Of a stretch of 56,792 nucleotides of DNA, positions 24,301 through 33,075 are shown piece after piece. The first letter of the stretch is position 1. Each line of letters starts with the position of its first letter. This DNA is from a virus. A program made the position numbers and the translations under genes. The stretch is taken from the IMG/VR virus record IMGVR_UViG_3300036906_000230, positions 1 to 56,792 of that record. The stretch is one strand, 5' to 3'. Below the pieces are notes generated by a model, which saw only the letters and a program-made list of their open reading frames with translations, was not told the DNA's origin and ran no database searches.

Positions 24301-25697
24301 AGCCCGCCGTCGACCTTGAAGCCCTGCGGCGGCTGGCCGTCGAGCATGGGCGCGATGATGTAGCGGTAGCCGTCAGCGTTCTGGTAGACCAGCATGCCGG
24401 TATACCCGCCGATTGGGCCTGCGCCCACGATGCCCAGGGCGTCGTAGAAATCGGATTCGTCCCGGCCCGCCGCGATCATGCAATTGACCCAGAACGCCTT
24501 GCCCGGGTCGCCATCGTCGTTGCACCAGATCTCCTGGAGAGCGTTGCCCCAGATGGTGTCCGAGATGATCGAGGTCGCCGTCACCGTGCTTCGTCCAAAG
24601 CCCCACAGCCCGGTCGAGTTGTCCTTGATGACTACGCCCTGCGGTTCGGCGGGATGGCCGCCGAAGTAGGGAGTCATCCCGTGCGCCTGGCAGCCGTTGG
24701 TGGAATCGAAGTAGTAGTCGCAGGAAGCCGGGTCGCCGCCGTGACCGTGCGTTGCGTAGGGACAGTTCACGCCATCGCTGAAGGTTTTCCAGCACTGCCG
24801 CGAGATCGCGCGCGGCGGGTACATCTGCGTGATCTGGTACAGGCCGTCGCTGGCGCGCACGGTGAATTGCGGCGAGCCATCAGACACGAAACCGACGATG
24901 AACCCCGACCACAACTGGAGCAGGATGCCGGTATTGACGTGGTACAGCGACAGGTCGATGCTGGCGAACTTCAGATCCGTGTCGTTGGCGAGGGCGGTCA
25001 TCGCGCGGTCGGCGTTTCCGAACGTGAATTGGACGTTGTCGGCGGTTCCCTTGATGTCCTGGGAGATGATGACATCCGAACCGGGCTCGCCCAGACCGAG
25101 CACACGTGGCAGGTATAGTTGGCCGCCGACCGTGCAGCGACGGTCCGAGAGATAGATGTCGGGTACGGCCTGCTCGCGCACGCGGATGTGGATCAGCGGA
25201 ATGATTTGCTGGACCTGAGAAAGAAGCGCAGTTTGGAGCGTGCTGGACGGGAATCGCAGGCAGGTGGAATTGACGGGATAGCTGGGCGCGGCCGACGGAT
25301 TGGGGACCTCTATGAAGTTGAACCCGACCTGGCAGGCGTTCGCCAGATACTGGATTGAGAGAGGCGCGTACTCCCAGGTCACCTTCGTGGAGCTGGTGGT
25401 CTGGTCGGCGTTCGGCACGTTGTAGGTGAAGGACTTCCAGGCACCTTGCAGGCTCTCCCAGAAGGAGACCAACGACGCGCGGTCGCGCATGCTGAGGTGT
25501 TGCCGGCGGAAGGCGAACTTGCGCGAACCGATGCCGACGGCGAATCTCTGTTCGGCTTTGGCGTCCAGCTCGCCGAACTGATGCACGACGACGGGACGCT
25601 CCTGGGTGAACCCGTAGCCGAAATCGCCGGTGAACGGGAACGTCAGGCCCGAATCGACGAGCGAGGGCACACTGATGCGGCCGATGGTGTCGGACAT
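21312..25697 (-). CDS. Giant tail tip protein with M-, L- and J-like parts
   Basis: 1461 residues. Residues ~30-130 resemble the minor tail protein gpM type (VHQFGELDAKAEQRFAVG, LVSFWESLQGAWKSFTYN). Residues ~160-340 resemble gpL/DUF2163, ending with Cys302, Cys312, Cys326 and Cys336 in the spacing of the Fe-S-binding C-terminus of lambda gpL. The remainder looks like a gpJ-type hub with beta-rich, fibronectin-like domains. It would form the tail tip and contact the receptor. It sits after the tape measure and a separate gpM-like gene. The fusion reading is from pattern recognition, not a search. Confidence 0.75.
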   Translation of the reverse strand: MSDTIGRISVPSLVDSGLTFPFTGDFGYGFTQERPVVVHQFGELDAKAEQRFAVGIGSRKFAFRRQHLSMRDRASLVSFWESLQGAWKSFTYNVPNADQTTSSTKVTWEYAPLSIQYLANACQVGFNFIEVPNPSAAPSYPVNSTCLRFPSSTLQTALLSQVQQIIPLIHIRVREQAVPDIYLSDRRCTVGGQLYLPRVLGLGEPGSDVIISQDIKGTADNVQFTFGNADRAMTALANDTDLKFASIDLSLYHVNTGILLQLWSGFIVGFVSDGSPQFTVRASDGLYQITQMYPPRAISRQCWKTFSDGVNCPYATHGHGGDPASCDYYFDSTNGCQAHGMTPYFGGHPAEPQGVVIKDNSTGLWGFGRSTVTATSIISDTIWGNALQEIWCNDDGDPGKAFWVNCMIAAGRDESDFYDALGIVGAGPIGGYTGMLVYQNADGYRYIIAPMLDGQPPQGFKVDGGLNVTSDNPTMGLREVAGNDPQSNSFSLGQGSPQVWGPETAAGTAFVEIRRTDQSGIQPTTTDQHQMQVPIAQGLTGWTWDQNGNRTAVTGLTNPFWIAVNSLLRALGSSGANSTVQVGMFVLPSLFVGDGSGTAEIADDLVTPILGLGVEKQFRFQGVLAQQKPFRDWLTEILACGLGYFTWEFGKLKLGCRINASATDAFTIGNFLFQSLRLEPVDASFEHLIIDFADQAYQYQANTAEYQDKTHAAYYSRSGAPVTARQHLVGCATLSQALRLAAVRTREEIGGVNAAEWRNARNASWKTTILALGTEVGQVVSITHPDVPGMKGTCSVTSGQCGNLTGDALDTFIVNKEVLINGVQCTVTQIFTSADYKTVTGFAVSPAPANSSNATFQFITGDFRIQSWRLNKDWSINITAKTVTASMYDLTVGPKPLDVAPSPLPALFYPIPFGPAWAPYQIQARADDALFPGEWTFDTNQSYAQMADGSMLANLLVTGKLPTNTFSPGVGAPVAGSIAVSATGGSLVGGTTIRLTLCALDSNGLPSAPMAIAIVPLPVVTPTNVTTYSITLNNVVWPAVAGLKNYAIFAAAQDDLICGQQLGTFGGVIASGALTSTGDGTVYTPGTITFAGPLQRSTFALPSPYVSSVRLKAKHEIHGGIIGASVDSVSAGTLVSGYLKGAPPASNPSFTPVGRIVSIIGRPESATPFFSGRITSWDQTTGTIGVTPDPNGIVQEGDCFVIRFNADASNSASPTSITDSGCQNIVYPGGMTPGAEVGNLVRVIQGASRGTPPRKIVSNTATAIAWDLPMVINPGDVWIVEEPTWPYSCDTTSLDNANPLAVATINMPTGNFVDETLVIAGFTVDINGNESPDGDAPIREDWVFGAEGLSKVAGLVFQMQGTLGIESNAAQPLYLNRPVTVGDVKAYVQAAPTGAPITFTIYVGGAAWLTLTIPAGQTVVVATPSQIGTLTEIPANTAVSIGITAVGNTFPGAGLSVFLYS

Positions 25698-25709
25698 GGA
25701 GGTTGGGGA

Positions 25710-26102
25710 CTACGCAACTTCTGCGAGTTCGATCTGCGGCACATCAGTGCGCAGCAGGCCGGTATTTTGCGACCAGGTGCCACGGAACACGACCGTGTAC
25801 CGGCCTGGCGTCGAGTTGCCCGAGGGATCGTAGGCACCTTCGGCGAGGTTGTAGAACAGAAACGGCACCACACCGCCCTGCTGACCGTCCCAGAAGGCCT
25901 TTAGGGCGATTGCGCCTGCGGCGGTTAACCGCTGTGCAAGCTTGAACGTTTTTCGCGATGTCTGCGCAAGCTGCGACCGCTCAGCGCTCCCATCGTGGTA
26001 CTGGGCTTGGAGTTGGACAAACTCGCGCGATTCCGAGAAGGCGGTACAGAGCGCAGAAGGCATCACACCGCTCGGTAGCACTGTCAGGATATTTCCCGGC
26101 AT
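25710..26102 (-). CDS. Minor tail protein, gpM-like
   Basis: 130 residues. SREFVQLQAQYHDGSAERSQ, then ALKAFWDGQQGGVVPFLFYN and RYTVVFRGTWSQ, fit the minor tail protein M/DUF2460-type fold that joins tape measure to tip. The order tape measure, M, then tip matches lambda. There is no good Shine-Dalgarno sequence before the ATG, perhaps because a foreign plus-strand gene was inserted directly upstream. Confidence 0.7.
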   Translation of the reverse strand: MPGNILTVLPSGVMPSALCTAFSESREFVQLQAQYHDGSAERSQLAQTSRKTFKLAQRLTAAGAIALKAFWDGQQGGVVPFLFYNLAEGAYDPSGNSTPGRYTVVFRGTWSQNTGLLRTDVPQIELAEVA

Positions 26103-26215
26103 TTTCGAATGGCCAATGACGATTCGCAGACAGCACCCGGCCAGGCGTGCATCGTTACAACACTCGGCGGATAATTAGACGTTCGGGCAAACCGTTCAAT
26201 CGCGAGGAGCGTTCT

Positions 26216-28018
26216 ATGCCACTTCTGATCCCTCCAGAGACTTGCAAGATCCTCGAGAATGTCGATGCGGGGTTGCAGCCACTTGCTGAATTCGAACTCG
26301 CAGACCAACTCTCGGTCGTGCTCAACGACGCTGGGCTTTCTTCGAACGAACGCAGGGGAGCGTCCGCTGAATGGGCAGCATTCTTCTTTCGGGCGCTCGG
26401 CGACGAAAACGCCGGCCCCTGGAACACCTATTACGGTCCAACACTTACCGCCAGTAACGCGCAAGGGCACCCAGTTTATATACCAGACCTCGCTCAAGTC
26501 GACACGGAAACAGTAGCCCACTGGGAGCAACGCTCGACCGCCGCAAAGCACCCCATTCTTCGCGCTCGATACGCGGACTTGGTATGGGACCTCAAGCCGC
26601 ACGCGATCCAGCAACGGGCAGACGTACAGTTTGCACGCATAGCCATCGATGCCTACATCGACGCCATCCGCGCAAGGTTGTACAAACATTCAGTTTCCTC
26701 CGTGCAATCCCTCCAGCGAGCATTAGCTCTCGCGCTGATCACGAAAGATTCGGCACGCCTACAAATGTGCAAGGGGGTGATGCTCGTGAGTTTCGATGCA
26801 GTAACCGAGTCACGGGAGTTCGGGAACTGGACAATGGTTGTTGATAAAACCCTTCGCAACAAGAAGCTCGATCTTACCCAGGAGGAAACCGCACGCTTCG
26901 TTACCGGCCTCGAGCGACTCCTGGCGGCTTGCACGATCGCAGGAAGTCCCCAGTTCGACCCGTGGGCCGCAGAAGCCGCAGCTACGGTACTCGCTTCACA
27001 CTATGACCGCACCAGCCAAAAAGACCAGGTCCATCGCGTCATCCGTGCCTATGGCACCGCGTTCGAGTATATCGCCGCAAACGCGAGCGCGACGTTTGCC
27101 ATGGGGTGGCTTCAGCCGATCTTCGACGAGTACCGATCCCGCGGCATGACAGCCGATGCAGACCGGGTATTGCAGGCTTACACAGACAAGGGCAAGCACG
27201 CCGCCGACGACCTCAAGAGCATCCACGCACCTATCGAGATTCCTGAAGCGGAGTTCGAGAAGTTTCTCGACGCGATCAGCGAGGGCACTGTCCCCGAGTG
27301 CCTCGCGAGAGTCGCAGTCCGATTCATACCCAAGGCCGGGAAGATCAGGGACCTCCTCCAAGAGATGCTGAGTCGCACGCCGATTCTGGCACGCATCGAA
27401 GTAACCCGAATTGTTGACGGCCACTTCGCCGCGCAGGCCGGGTCAATAGAGACCGACCCCGATGGGCGACTCATAATGCAACTTGCGCAGTACATCGATG
27501 GTGAGGATCTCTTTCTTATCCCGGCCCTTGAGAGAATACGGCAAAGGCACCAGCCTGATGCTCGGACAATCCTATCCGTCTTGGAGGCATCTCCCATTTT
27601 TGACCCGGAACGGCGCGCGCTACTCGAAGGTGGCATACAGGCCTACCTGGCTGGAGATCACGTCAAGGCTATCCATGTCTTCATACCGCAAGTGGAACAC
27701 ACGCTGCGAAGACTTCTCACTCTGCTGGGAGTGCCGACCCTCAGAGCGGGCAGAAGTGGCCTCATGCAGGTTAAGAACCTCAATGAGATTCTGCGCGAAG
27801 CTGCGATTCAAACTGCACTGGGAGAGGACCTGCAGCTTTACCTTTTAACGCTTCTTGTCGATCAGCGCGGCCAGAACATCCGAAACATGATCTGTCATGG
27901 GTTCGCTAGTCCCGTACACTTTAACCAGCGGGTGGCGGATCGCATGCTCCACGTTCTACTAACCCTGTCACTGGTCCGAGAAAGGACCAGTCCGAATGCG
28001 CCGACATCTACTTTGTAG
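26216..28018 (+). CDS. DUF4209-type HEPN protein, plus-strand moron
   Basis: 600 residues from the ATG at 26216, with GAGGAG seven bases upstream; a GTG at 26147 is less likely. The N-terminal ~200 residues form a helical domain, and more helices follow. The C-terminal ~130 residues end in the DUF4209 signature DQRGQNIRNMICHG. Here Arg556 and His561 form the Rx4H motif of HEPN ribonucleases. HEPN proteins often act as RNases in abortive infection and toxin systems. The gene runs against the late operon, between tape measure and gpM-like genes, with AT-richer sequence, so it is probably acquired cargo. Its stop lies two bases from the convergent tape measure stop. Confidence 0.8.
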   Translation: MPLLIPPETCKILENVDAGLQPLAEFELADQLSVVLNDAGLSSNERRGASAEWAAFFFRALGDENAGPWNTYYGPTLTASNAQGHPVYIPDLAQVDTETVAHWEQRSTAAKHPILRARYADLVWDLKPHAIQQRADVQFARIAIDAYIDAIRARLYKHSVSSVQSLQRALALALITKDSARLQMCKGVMLVSFDAVTESREFGNWTMVVDKTLRNKKLDLTQEETARFVTGLERLLAACTIAGSPQFDPWAAEAAATVLASHYDRTSQKDQVHRVIRAYGTAFEYIAANASATFAMGWLQPIFDEYRSRGMTADADRVLQAYTDKGKHAADDLKSIHAPIEIPEAEFEKFLDAISEGTVPECLARVAVRFIPKAGKIRDLLQEMLSRTPILARIEVTRIVDGHFAAQAGSIETDPDGRLIMQLAQYIDGEDLFLIPALERIRQRHQPDARTILSVLEASPIFDPERRALLEGGIQAYLAGDHVKAIHVFIPQVEHTLRRLLTLLGVPTLRAGRSGLMQVKNLNEILREAAIQTALGEDLQLYLLTLLVDQRGQNIRNMICHGFASPVHFNQRVADRMLHVLLTLSLVRERTSPNAPTSTL

Positions 28019-28020
28019 CG

Positions 28021-31000
28021 TCATGCGATCACCAGCCCCGGCTGCTGAATGATCGCTGAGTTCTGCAATCGCCCGTTGCTGGCTGATGCCGCGCTCGACC
28101 ACTGGGACTGAACGAACTCCGGCGTGACGACTTGGCCGGCCACGAACTGCGCGGCACCCTGGCCAGCAACGTTCACCTGCAACGTCATCGGGCCAGGAGC
28201 GGGATACGTGCCGGTCGAATAGCCGCCTGCCACCGGTAGGTTGCTCTGGAACGTGTACGGCGTACCGTTGACATAGGTCGCCTGCTGGTAGAGCTTGCCG
28301 CCCATTTCCGCAAGACTCCCCGACTGCGGGGTCGTGGCCGACAATGGCATCTTCTGCCCCGTGGATTCCGAATAGAGCATCAGCATCTTCCGCACGTCCG
28401 GATCGCGGACCGCGATGCTTACGTGGCCGGCGTATTTCTGCTGCGCGATGCCAGCGATCTGCTTGGCCATCGAGTTGTCGATGCTGATGGAGTAAAGCTG
28501 CTTGACCAGCCGCTTGGCCTCATTCTCCGGGGACTCAACTCCGAACACCTTTTCCCCGACACCGGCCAGGAAGCCCGCGCCCGCGCCGATTGCCGCGCCG
28601 AGCGGACCGCCAATCTGCTCCCCGATCAGCGCGCCTCCGGCGGTGCTTTCCGCGATACCACCCCACGTACCGCGCTGCGAGCCGAACAGGCCGTTCATCG
28701 CGAGCATCATTCCGGCGGCACCGGCGGCAGGCGATTTCGCGACACCCTGTACGCCACCCGAGAGCCCGCCACCGGCGTCGTCAAAGACCTTCTGGTTCCA
28801 TACAGTGCCTTTCAAGTTCTGAAGCGTCTTTGAGAGGCCATCTTTGGAGAACAGGCTGTAGACGCCCGACGTTCCGCCCTTCTGGCTCGCACCCAGGATC
28901 ATGCCCAGGGGATTCATGTTGAAGCCGGAGTGCGTAATGGGAAGGTTGAAGATGTCGGCGGGTGGAACACCCGATGCGCCAGGACTGGCCGCGCCTCCGA
29001 TGCTGATCGGAATGGACGCCCCCGGTCCAGTACCACCTGCGCCGCCCGAAACAGAGCTACCGCCAGCCGCCGGAATCGAAATCGCCGGAAGCGAGATGCC
29101 GCCTGGGATGCCGGTCGGCGCGGCAATGGCGGGCGCACCCATGCCCATCGCAGCCGCGAAAACAGCCGTCAACGATGCAATCGCCATCGAGTTCTGCGCC
29201 GTGACTGCTGTATTCAGATCGGTAGCCGCCTTGATGGGGTCCTGCTTGCCGGCGCCGAAGATCCCTTTGAAAACACCCGCGATCCCGCCGTGCCCGTCGC
29301 TGCCATATATCAGAGGATGGATCGCACCCGCTACCATGCCTCCCAGACCCTCCGTGATCGGCTTGAGCACAGCCTCGCGAATCGTGCCGGCAAGCTGCTT
29401 CCCAAATTCCTGCGGCTTCGTAAACAGCGTATGGAAGAGGCCCGAGGAGACCTTCTGCAACCCGTCGATCTCCTGCTGCAACTCCTGTACCCGCTTTTGC
29501 GCGATTTGCGCGCGCTTTTCTTCGAACTGATCCTGAGCCTGCGCCAGGTCCGTGTAGAGGCCCTTCTGCGCCTGCGCCGCCAGCACCGCCCGCTTCGCGG
29601 CATTTTCCTCTTTCGAGATCCGCACCGCCTCGATGCCCGCCAATTGGACAGCCAGATCGACTCTGACTTGGTAGGCTTGTTGCGCTGCGGTCTGTTCCTT
29701 TCGAGCCGACCGCTCGCGCTTTTCGGCCTCCGACATCGCCATCGGCGTTTCCTGGCCCGCGGTCAGTTCCGCCATGCGCCCGGAGCGCGCCGCCCGGCGC
29801 CGCAGCTCTTCCCGCTGTGCCTGCACACCGATGTCTTCAATCCGTTCCTGGGCCGCGAACCCCTCTTCCCACTCTTTCATCTGCTGCTTGCTGGGCATCA
29901 TCAGCATGGCCATCTTGTGCGCCCGATCCGCGGCCTGCTTCTGGTCGTACTTCTCGAACTCTTCCCACGCCTTCTTCGATATCACCGACGCCTGCTCATC
30001 CGCCGACTTCCGGATGGCTGCTATCTCCGCTTCCGAAGCCTTCACCTGCGTAGCCTGCTTGAGCAACAGATCGCGCTGGTAGTAAATCTTCTCGATGGCC
30101 GAGAGGTCTGCTTCGTCGCCCTTCTTGGTGAACGCCGAGGCTTCCGTCGTGAACTTCTTCCGTTCCTGCTCGAGGTCGAGAGCCCCTTTCAACCGCGCCT
30201 CGTTGCGCTGTGCGGCGGCGAGGCTCTTGCCGATGTCGGTGGCCTCGGATTTGGTCAACGGTTTTTCGGGGTCGCCCTCGAACAACTCCTTCCGGTACTT
30301 CTCCACATCCTTCTTGGCCTGCTGGTACGCCTGCTCCAGCCCATCGTGAGTGGCGAAGAACTGTCCGCGCAGCCCGTCGATGTACTGCTTGCCCTGTTTC
30401 AGTTCGGTGCGCCGCGTCGCCTTGCCGGCCGCATTGAGCAACTGTTGGAGGCTGTCAATTTCCTTGTGGATCTGGTCAGCCTTCTTCATGCGCGCAAGTT
30501 CGTCTTCCGTGGGTGCGATAGCTTGCAGGATGCCGAAATCGCCTGTGAGTTGCTGCTCCTGCCCCCGCAGCGCTTCCATGCGCTTTAACGTGGCATCGCG
30601 GTTGCGCATGATCTCCGGCGCCTGCCGCTCCATGTCGGCCTGCTGCTTTCGATGCGCGCTCAGCGATTCCTTTGCGCCGATTCCGCCCGCTGCCCAAATC
30701 TGGCGCGCTTCCTCTTCCTCCTGACGTGCCCGCTCGTCATCCCCGGCGGTGCCGACGTTGTCGAGGAACCACTTCACGCCCGCGCCGATCCATTTGATGG
30801 AAACGGAAAGCGTGGTGACCAGGCCCTCCTTGAACTTGCGCATCAGGCCGTCCCACTTGGTCTCCAGTTCGGCCACGTCGCGCTGGTATTCCGTGAAGCG
30901 CCGGATGTCGTCCTCGGTGGGGCCGAAGCCTTGCTCCCTGGCTATGCGCAGGTTCTCGGTCAATTCGGTGATCATCGGCACGGCTTCGATGCCTGCCCGC

Positions 31001-31872
31001 TTGAAGATGTCCATCGCCGCGCGGTTACGGTCGATCGCATCCGGAAGGCGATTCAGACCCTCCCCGAGTTCCTGGAGGATCTCGGAGGTGGGGCGCAGGT
31101 TCCCGAGCTCGTCGCGAGTGGAGACGCCGAGGCTGCGCAGCGTGGTGCGCGCCTTCTCGCCCTCGCTGGTGTTTTCCGTGAGGGCGTTCGTCAGCCCGCG
31201 CATCATGCGCTCGACGAGAGAGATATCCTGACCGACGGCTTTCGCCGCGAAGCTGAACTGGCCGACCTCTTTCGCGGTGAGGCCGGTGCGGAGTTCGGCA
31301 TCCTTCACCCTCACGCCGTATTCGCCCAGGCTTTTGGCCGCTTCCCATCCGGCAGTGGCGACCGCCGCGAGCGCGGTCGCGCCGATGGCAAGGCTACCGC
31401 CCATTGGCCCGATCTTTTCGAGGAGGCCTGTGGCCGCTTCCTTCGACGCGTTCAGCGGATCTCTGAGGAAGCCCTCTATGTTCCGGCCGAGAGCCTGAAA
31501 GCTCCCGCCGGACTTGCCGCTCTCGACGTCGATCATCTTCGCGTAGGAGGCAGTAACGCGGTCGATCATGCCCTGCTCATCGCCGAGCTTTTTGATGATC
31601 CGGTCGCGGTCGGCAATGAGACGGTCCACGCCGGTCTTGCCATAAGCGGCCGCCTGCTTTTCGATGGACTGCGTAAGCCGCTCCATGGAACTCCGGGAAC
31701 GGTCGTTCATCTTCAGCAACATGTCGGCCATCCGCTCCAGCGACTTCTGCATCTTGTCGCCGGAACCGATGGTCTGTTTCTCCCAGCCCTCCACGGCCTG
31801 GTTGGCCTGCTTGATAGCAGTCAGCACGCTGCGCGGATCGACGTCGAGGACGATAGATTCCTGGTCTGGCAT
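28021..31872 (-). CDS. Tail tape measure protein
   Basis: 1283 residues, the longest helical protein in the tail cluster. It is Gln/Glu/Lys/Ala-rich with long coiled coils throughout. There is a hydrophobic stretch near residue 160 (GGSLAIGATALAAVATAG) and a Gly/Ala/Pro-rich region from ~930 on. This is the pattern of tape measure proteins, whose length sets tail length and which is ejected ahead of DNA. The start codon follows the previous stop without a gap. Confidence 0.9.
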   Translation of the reverse strand: MPDQESIVLDVDPRSVLTAIKQANQAVEGWEKQTIGSGDKMQKSLERMADMLLKMNDRSRSSMERLTQSIEKQAAAYGKTGVDRLIADRDRIIKKLGDEQGMIDRVTASYAKMIDVESGKSGGSFQALGRNIEGFLRDPLNASKEAATGLLEKIGPMGGSLAIGATALAAVATAGWEAAKSLGEYGVRVKDAELRTGLTAKEVGQFSFAAKAVGQDISLVERMMRGLTNALTENTSEGEKARTTLRSLGVSTRDELGNLRPTSEILQELGEGLNRLPDAIDRNRAAMDIFKRAGIEAVPMITELTENLRIAREQGFGPTEDDIRRFTEYQRDVAELETKWDGLMRKFKEGLVTTLSVSIKWIGAGVKWFLDNVGTAGDDERARQEEEEARQIWAAGGIGAKESLSAHRKQQADMERQAPEIMRNRDATLKRMEALRGQEQQLTGDFGILQAIAPTEDELARMKKADQIHKEIDSLQQLLNAAGKATRRTELKQGKQYIDGLRGQFFATHDGLEQAYQQAKKDVEKYRKELFEGDPEKPLTKSEATDIGKSLAAAQRNEARLKGALDLEQERKKFTTEASAFTKKGDEADLSAIEKIYYQRDLLLKQATQVKASEAEIAAIRKSADEQASVISKKAWEEFEKYDQKQAADRAHKMAMLMMPSKQQMKEWEEGFAAQERIEDIGVQAQREELRRRAARSGRMAELTAGQETPMAMSEAEKRERSARKEQTAAQQAYQVRVDLAVQLAGIEAVRISKEENAAKRAVLAAQAQKGLYTDLAQAQDQFEEKRAQIAQKRVQELQQEIDGLQKVSSGLFHTLFTKPQEFGKQLAGTIREAVLKPITEGLGGMVAGAIHPLIYGSDGHGGIAGVFKGIFGAGKQDPIKAATDLNTAVTAQNSMAIASLTAVFAAAMGMGAPAIAAPTGIPGGISLPAISIPAAGGSSVSGGAGGTGPGASIPISIGGAASPGASGVPPADIFNLPITHSGFNMNPLGMILGASQKGGTSGVYSLFSKDGLSKTLQNLKGTVWNQKVFDDAGGGLSGGVQGVAKSPAAGAAGMMLAMNGLFGSQRGTWGGIAESTAGGALIGEQIGGPLGAAIGAGAGFLAGVGEKVFGVESPENEAKRLVKQLYSISIDNSMAKQIAGIAQQKYAGHVSIAVRDPDVRKMLMLYSESTGQKMPLSATTPQSGSLAEMGGKLYQQATYVNGTPYTFQSNLPVAGGYSTGTYPAPGPMTLQVNVAGQGAAQFVAGQVVTPEFVQSQWSSAASASNGRLQNSAIIQQPGLVIA

Positions 31873-32322
31873 CTATGCCGCCTTGGCGACGCGCACGACC
31901 CGCGCCTGTTTGAGGACCGCCAGCACAATGGCGTTCAGCGCAAGCCGGTCCCTGGGCGAAACACCGAACTGCCGCTCGCGCAGATTATTCACGTGCGCGA
32001 TGCGATCCGCGTTCGGATCGACAAAGCCGATCACCACGCGGTTCTCGCTTGCGCTCTTGACCTTGAGCGAGCGCATCGTGCGCCCGGTCCAGAACCAGTC
32101 GCGGAACGGTTGCAACCCGCGCGCCGCCTTGTAATCCGGATAACCGCGATGGCCGTTCCTGCCCGGCTTGAGTGGCCGCGCCTCCGCGTCGCTCACGTTG
32201 ACGGCTTTCCGGATGCGCGCGGAAATGCTGTCCACGAGAACGGTCCCGATGGTCTGCATGTCCTCGGCGGTGAAGGGCCCCAGGACCCACCGGGCGCGCG
32301 TGATCTTAGGTTGGAAGGGCAT
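31873..32322 (-). CDS. Phage virion morphogenesis / tail completion protein
   Basis: 149 residues. Helical N-terminus (MQTIGTVLVDSISARIRKAVN), then WTGRTMRSLKVKSASENRVVIGF and HVNNLRERQFG. This is the pattern of small virion morphogenesis proteins (HK97 gp10-like or Mu gpG-like) that bind at the tail terminus. It lies between the chaperone genes and the tape measure, an unusual place for this family. Identification is moderate. Confidence 0.6.
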   Translation of the reverse strand: MPFQPKITRARWVLGPFTAEDMQTIGTVLVDSISARIRKAVNVSDAEARPLKPGRNGHRGYPDYKAARGLQPFRDWFWTGRTMRSLKVKSASENRVVIGFVDPNADRIAHVNNLRERQFGVSPRDRLALNAIVLAVLKQARVVRVAKAA

Positions 32323-32344
32323 AGCATTCCTCTAAAATGAAGGC

Positions 32345-32611
32345 GTGAAGAACATTGCGGAAATCAAAGCGGCTTTCGATCTGACGGGCATCATGCAGCA
32401 TTATGCGAAAGGCGAACACAAGGACAAGATCGGCCTCCAATACGACGTCCTCGCGTGGATTTTGTGCGATGGCGAGAGCGCGGAACCGTTCGAATCGTTC
32501 TTGGACATCGGCCGGAAGTTCATGGAGAAGAACAATGCGACAATTACCCGCGTGATGCCCGATGGCCGGACCGAGCAGGGTGCCGATTTCCGGCGAAAAC
32601 CAAACACGTAA
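32345..32611 (+). CDS. Small plus-strand gene between tail genes
   Basis: 88 residues, GTG start. Composition (NIAEIKAAFDLTGIMQHYAKG, DVLAWILCDGESAEPFESF) and codon use look like a real protein, unlike the minus-strand frame opposite it. A three-codon frame (ATG AAG GCG TGA) overlaps the GTG start. I do not recognise the protein. It is the third gene running against the late operon and probably moron-like. No promoter is obvious. Confidence 0.55.
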   Translation: MKNIAEIKAAFDLTGIMQHYAKGEHKDKIGLQYDVLAWILCDGESAEPFESFLDIGRKFMEKNNATITRVMPDGRTEQGADFRRKPNT

Positions 32612-32634
32612 ATGGGGACGATGGAATGCCGCAA

Positions 32635-33075
32635 TCACACGATTGGCGGTTTCTGCGATTGCTCCCGCTGATACCGTTCGCGTTCTTCCTTCAGGATCTG
32701 CAACCCACGGACCTCTTCCGCGGTGACGTCGCTCCAGGGAATACTGAAGTGCGCGGCGTCGAACTCCAGTTCCAACAGCCGCTCAAAGAGGCGGCCGGCG
32801 TTGGAATGCGTCCGCGCGTAATCCAGATCGTCCAGTTTGCAGTGGGCACAGCGGTTCACCATGAATTGCCAGCCGCCGCACTGCGGGCAGGCGCCAGGCG
32901 CGTTGGTGTCCTCCACCGTTCGAACCACGCCGCACTTTCCGCAGGCGACGTCGTTGGCGTCGGGGCAGCCGCGCGGGCCGTCCGCACCGCCATCGCACAA
33001 CTCGCACGCGCGCACCGAACGATGGATCAATAACCGGAGAGGGACCGGCGCGGGCCACTCATCCGGCGCTAAGAG
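32635..33075 (-). CDS. Tail chaperone GT extension (-1 frame), zinc-ribbon protein
   Basis: About 146 codons open from the slippery site at 33075 to the stop at 32635, in the -1 frame of the upstream gene. It reads LLAPDEWPAPVPLRLLIHRSV, then a cysteine-rich region with CELC, CGKCG, CPQCGG and CAHC pairs (two probable zinc ribbons). It ends with a helical part (WSDVTAEEVRGLQILKEERERY) that resembles T-domain ends. There is no good ribosome-binding site before the in-frame TTG at 33030, so it is probably made as a fusion to the upstream protein. Lambda gpGT is the model: a tape-measure chaperone. Confidence 0.7.
   Translation of the reverse strand, partial: LLAPDEWPAPVPLRLLIHRSVRACELCDGGADGPRGCPDANDVACGKCGVVRTVEDTNAPGACPQCGGWQFMVNRCAHCKLDDLDYARTHSNAGRLFERLLELEFDAAHFSIPWSDVTAEEVRGLQILKEERERYQREQSQKPPIV

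Noticed and set aside
32306-32638. A 110-codon minus-strand frame that would fill the gap between tail genes
   Set aside because: It mirrors the plus-strand gene at 32345-32611, whose codon use and composition are clearly better.
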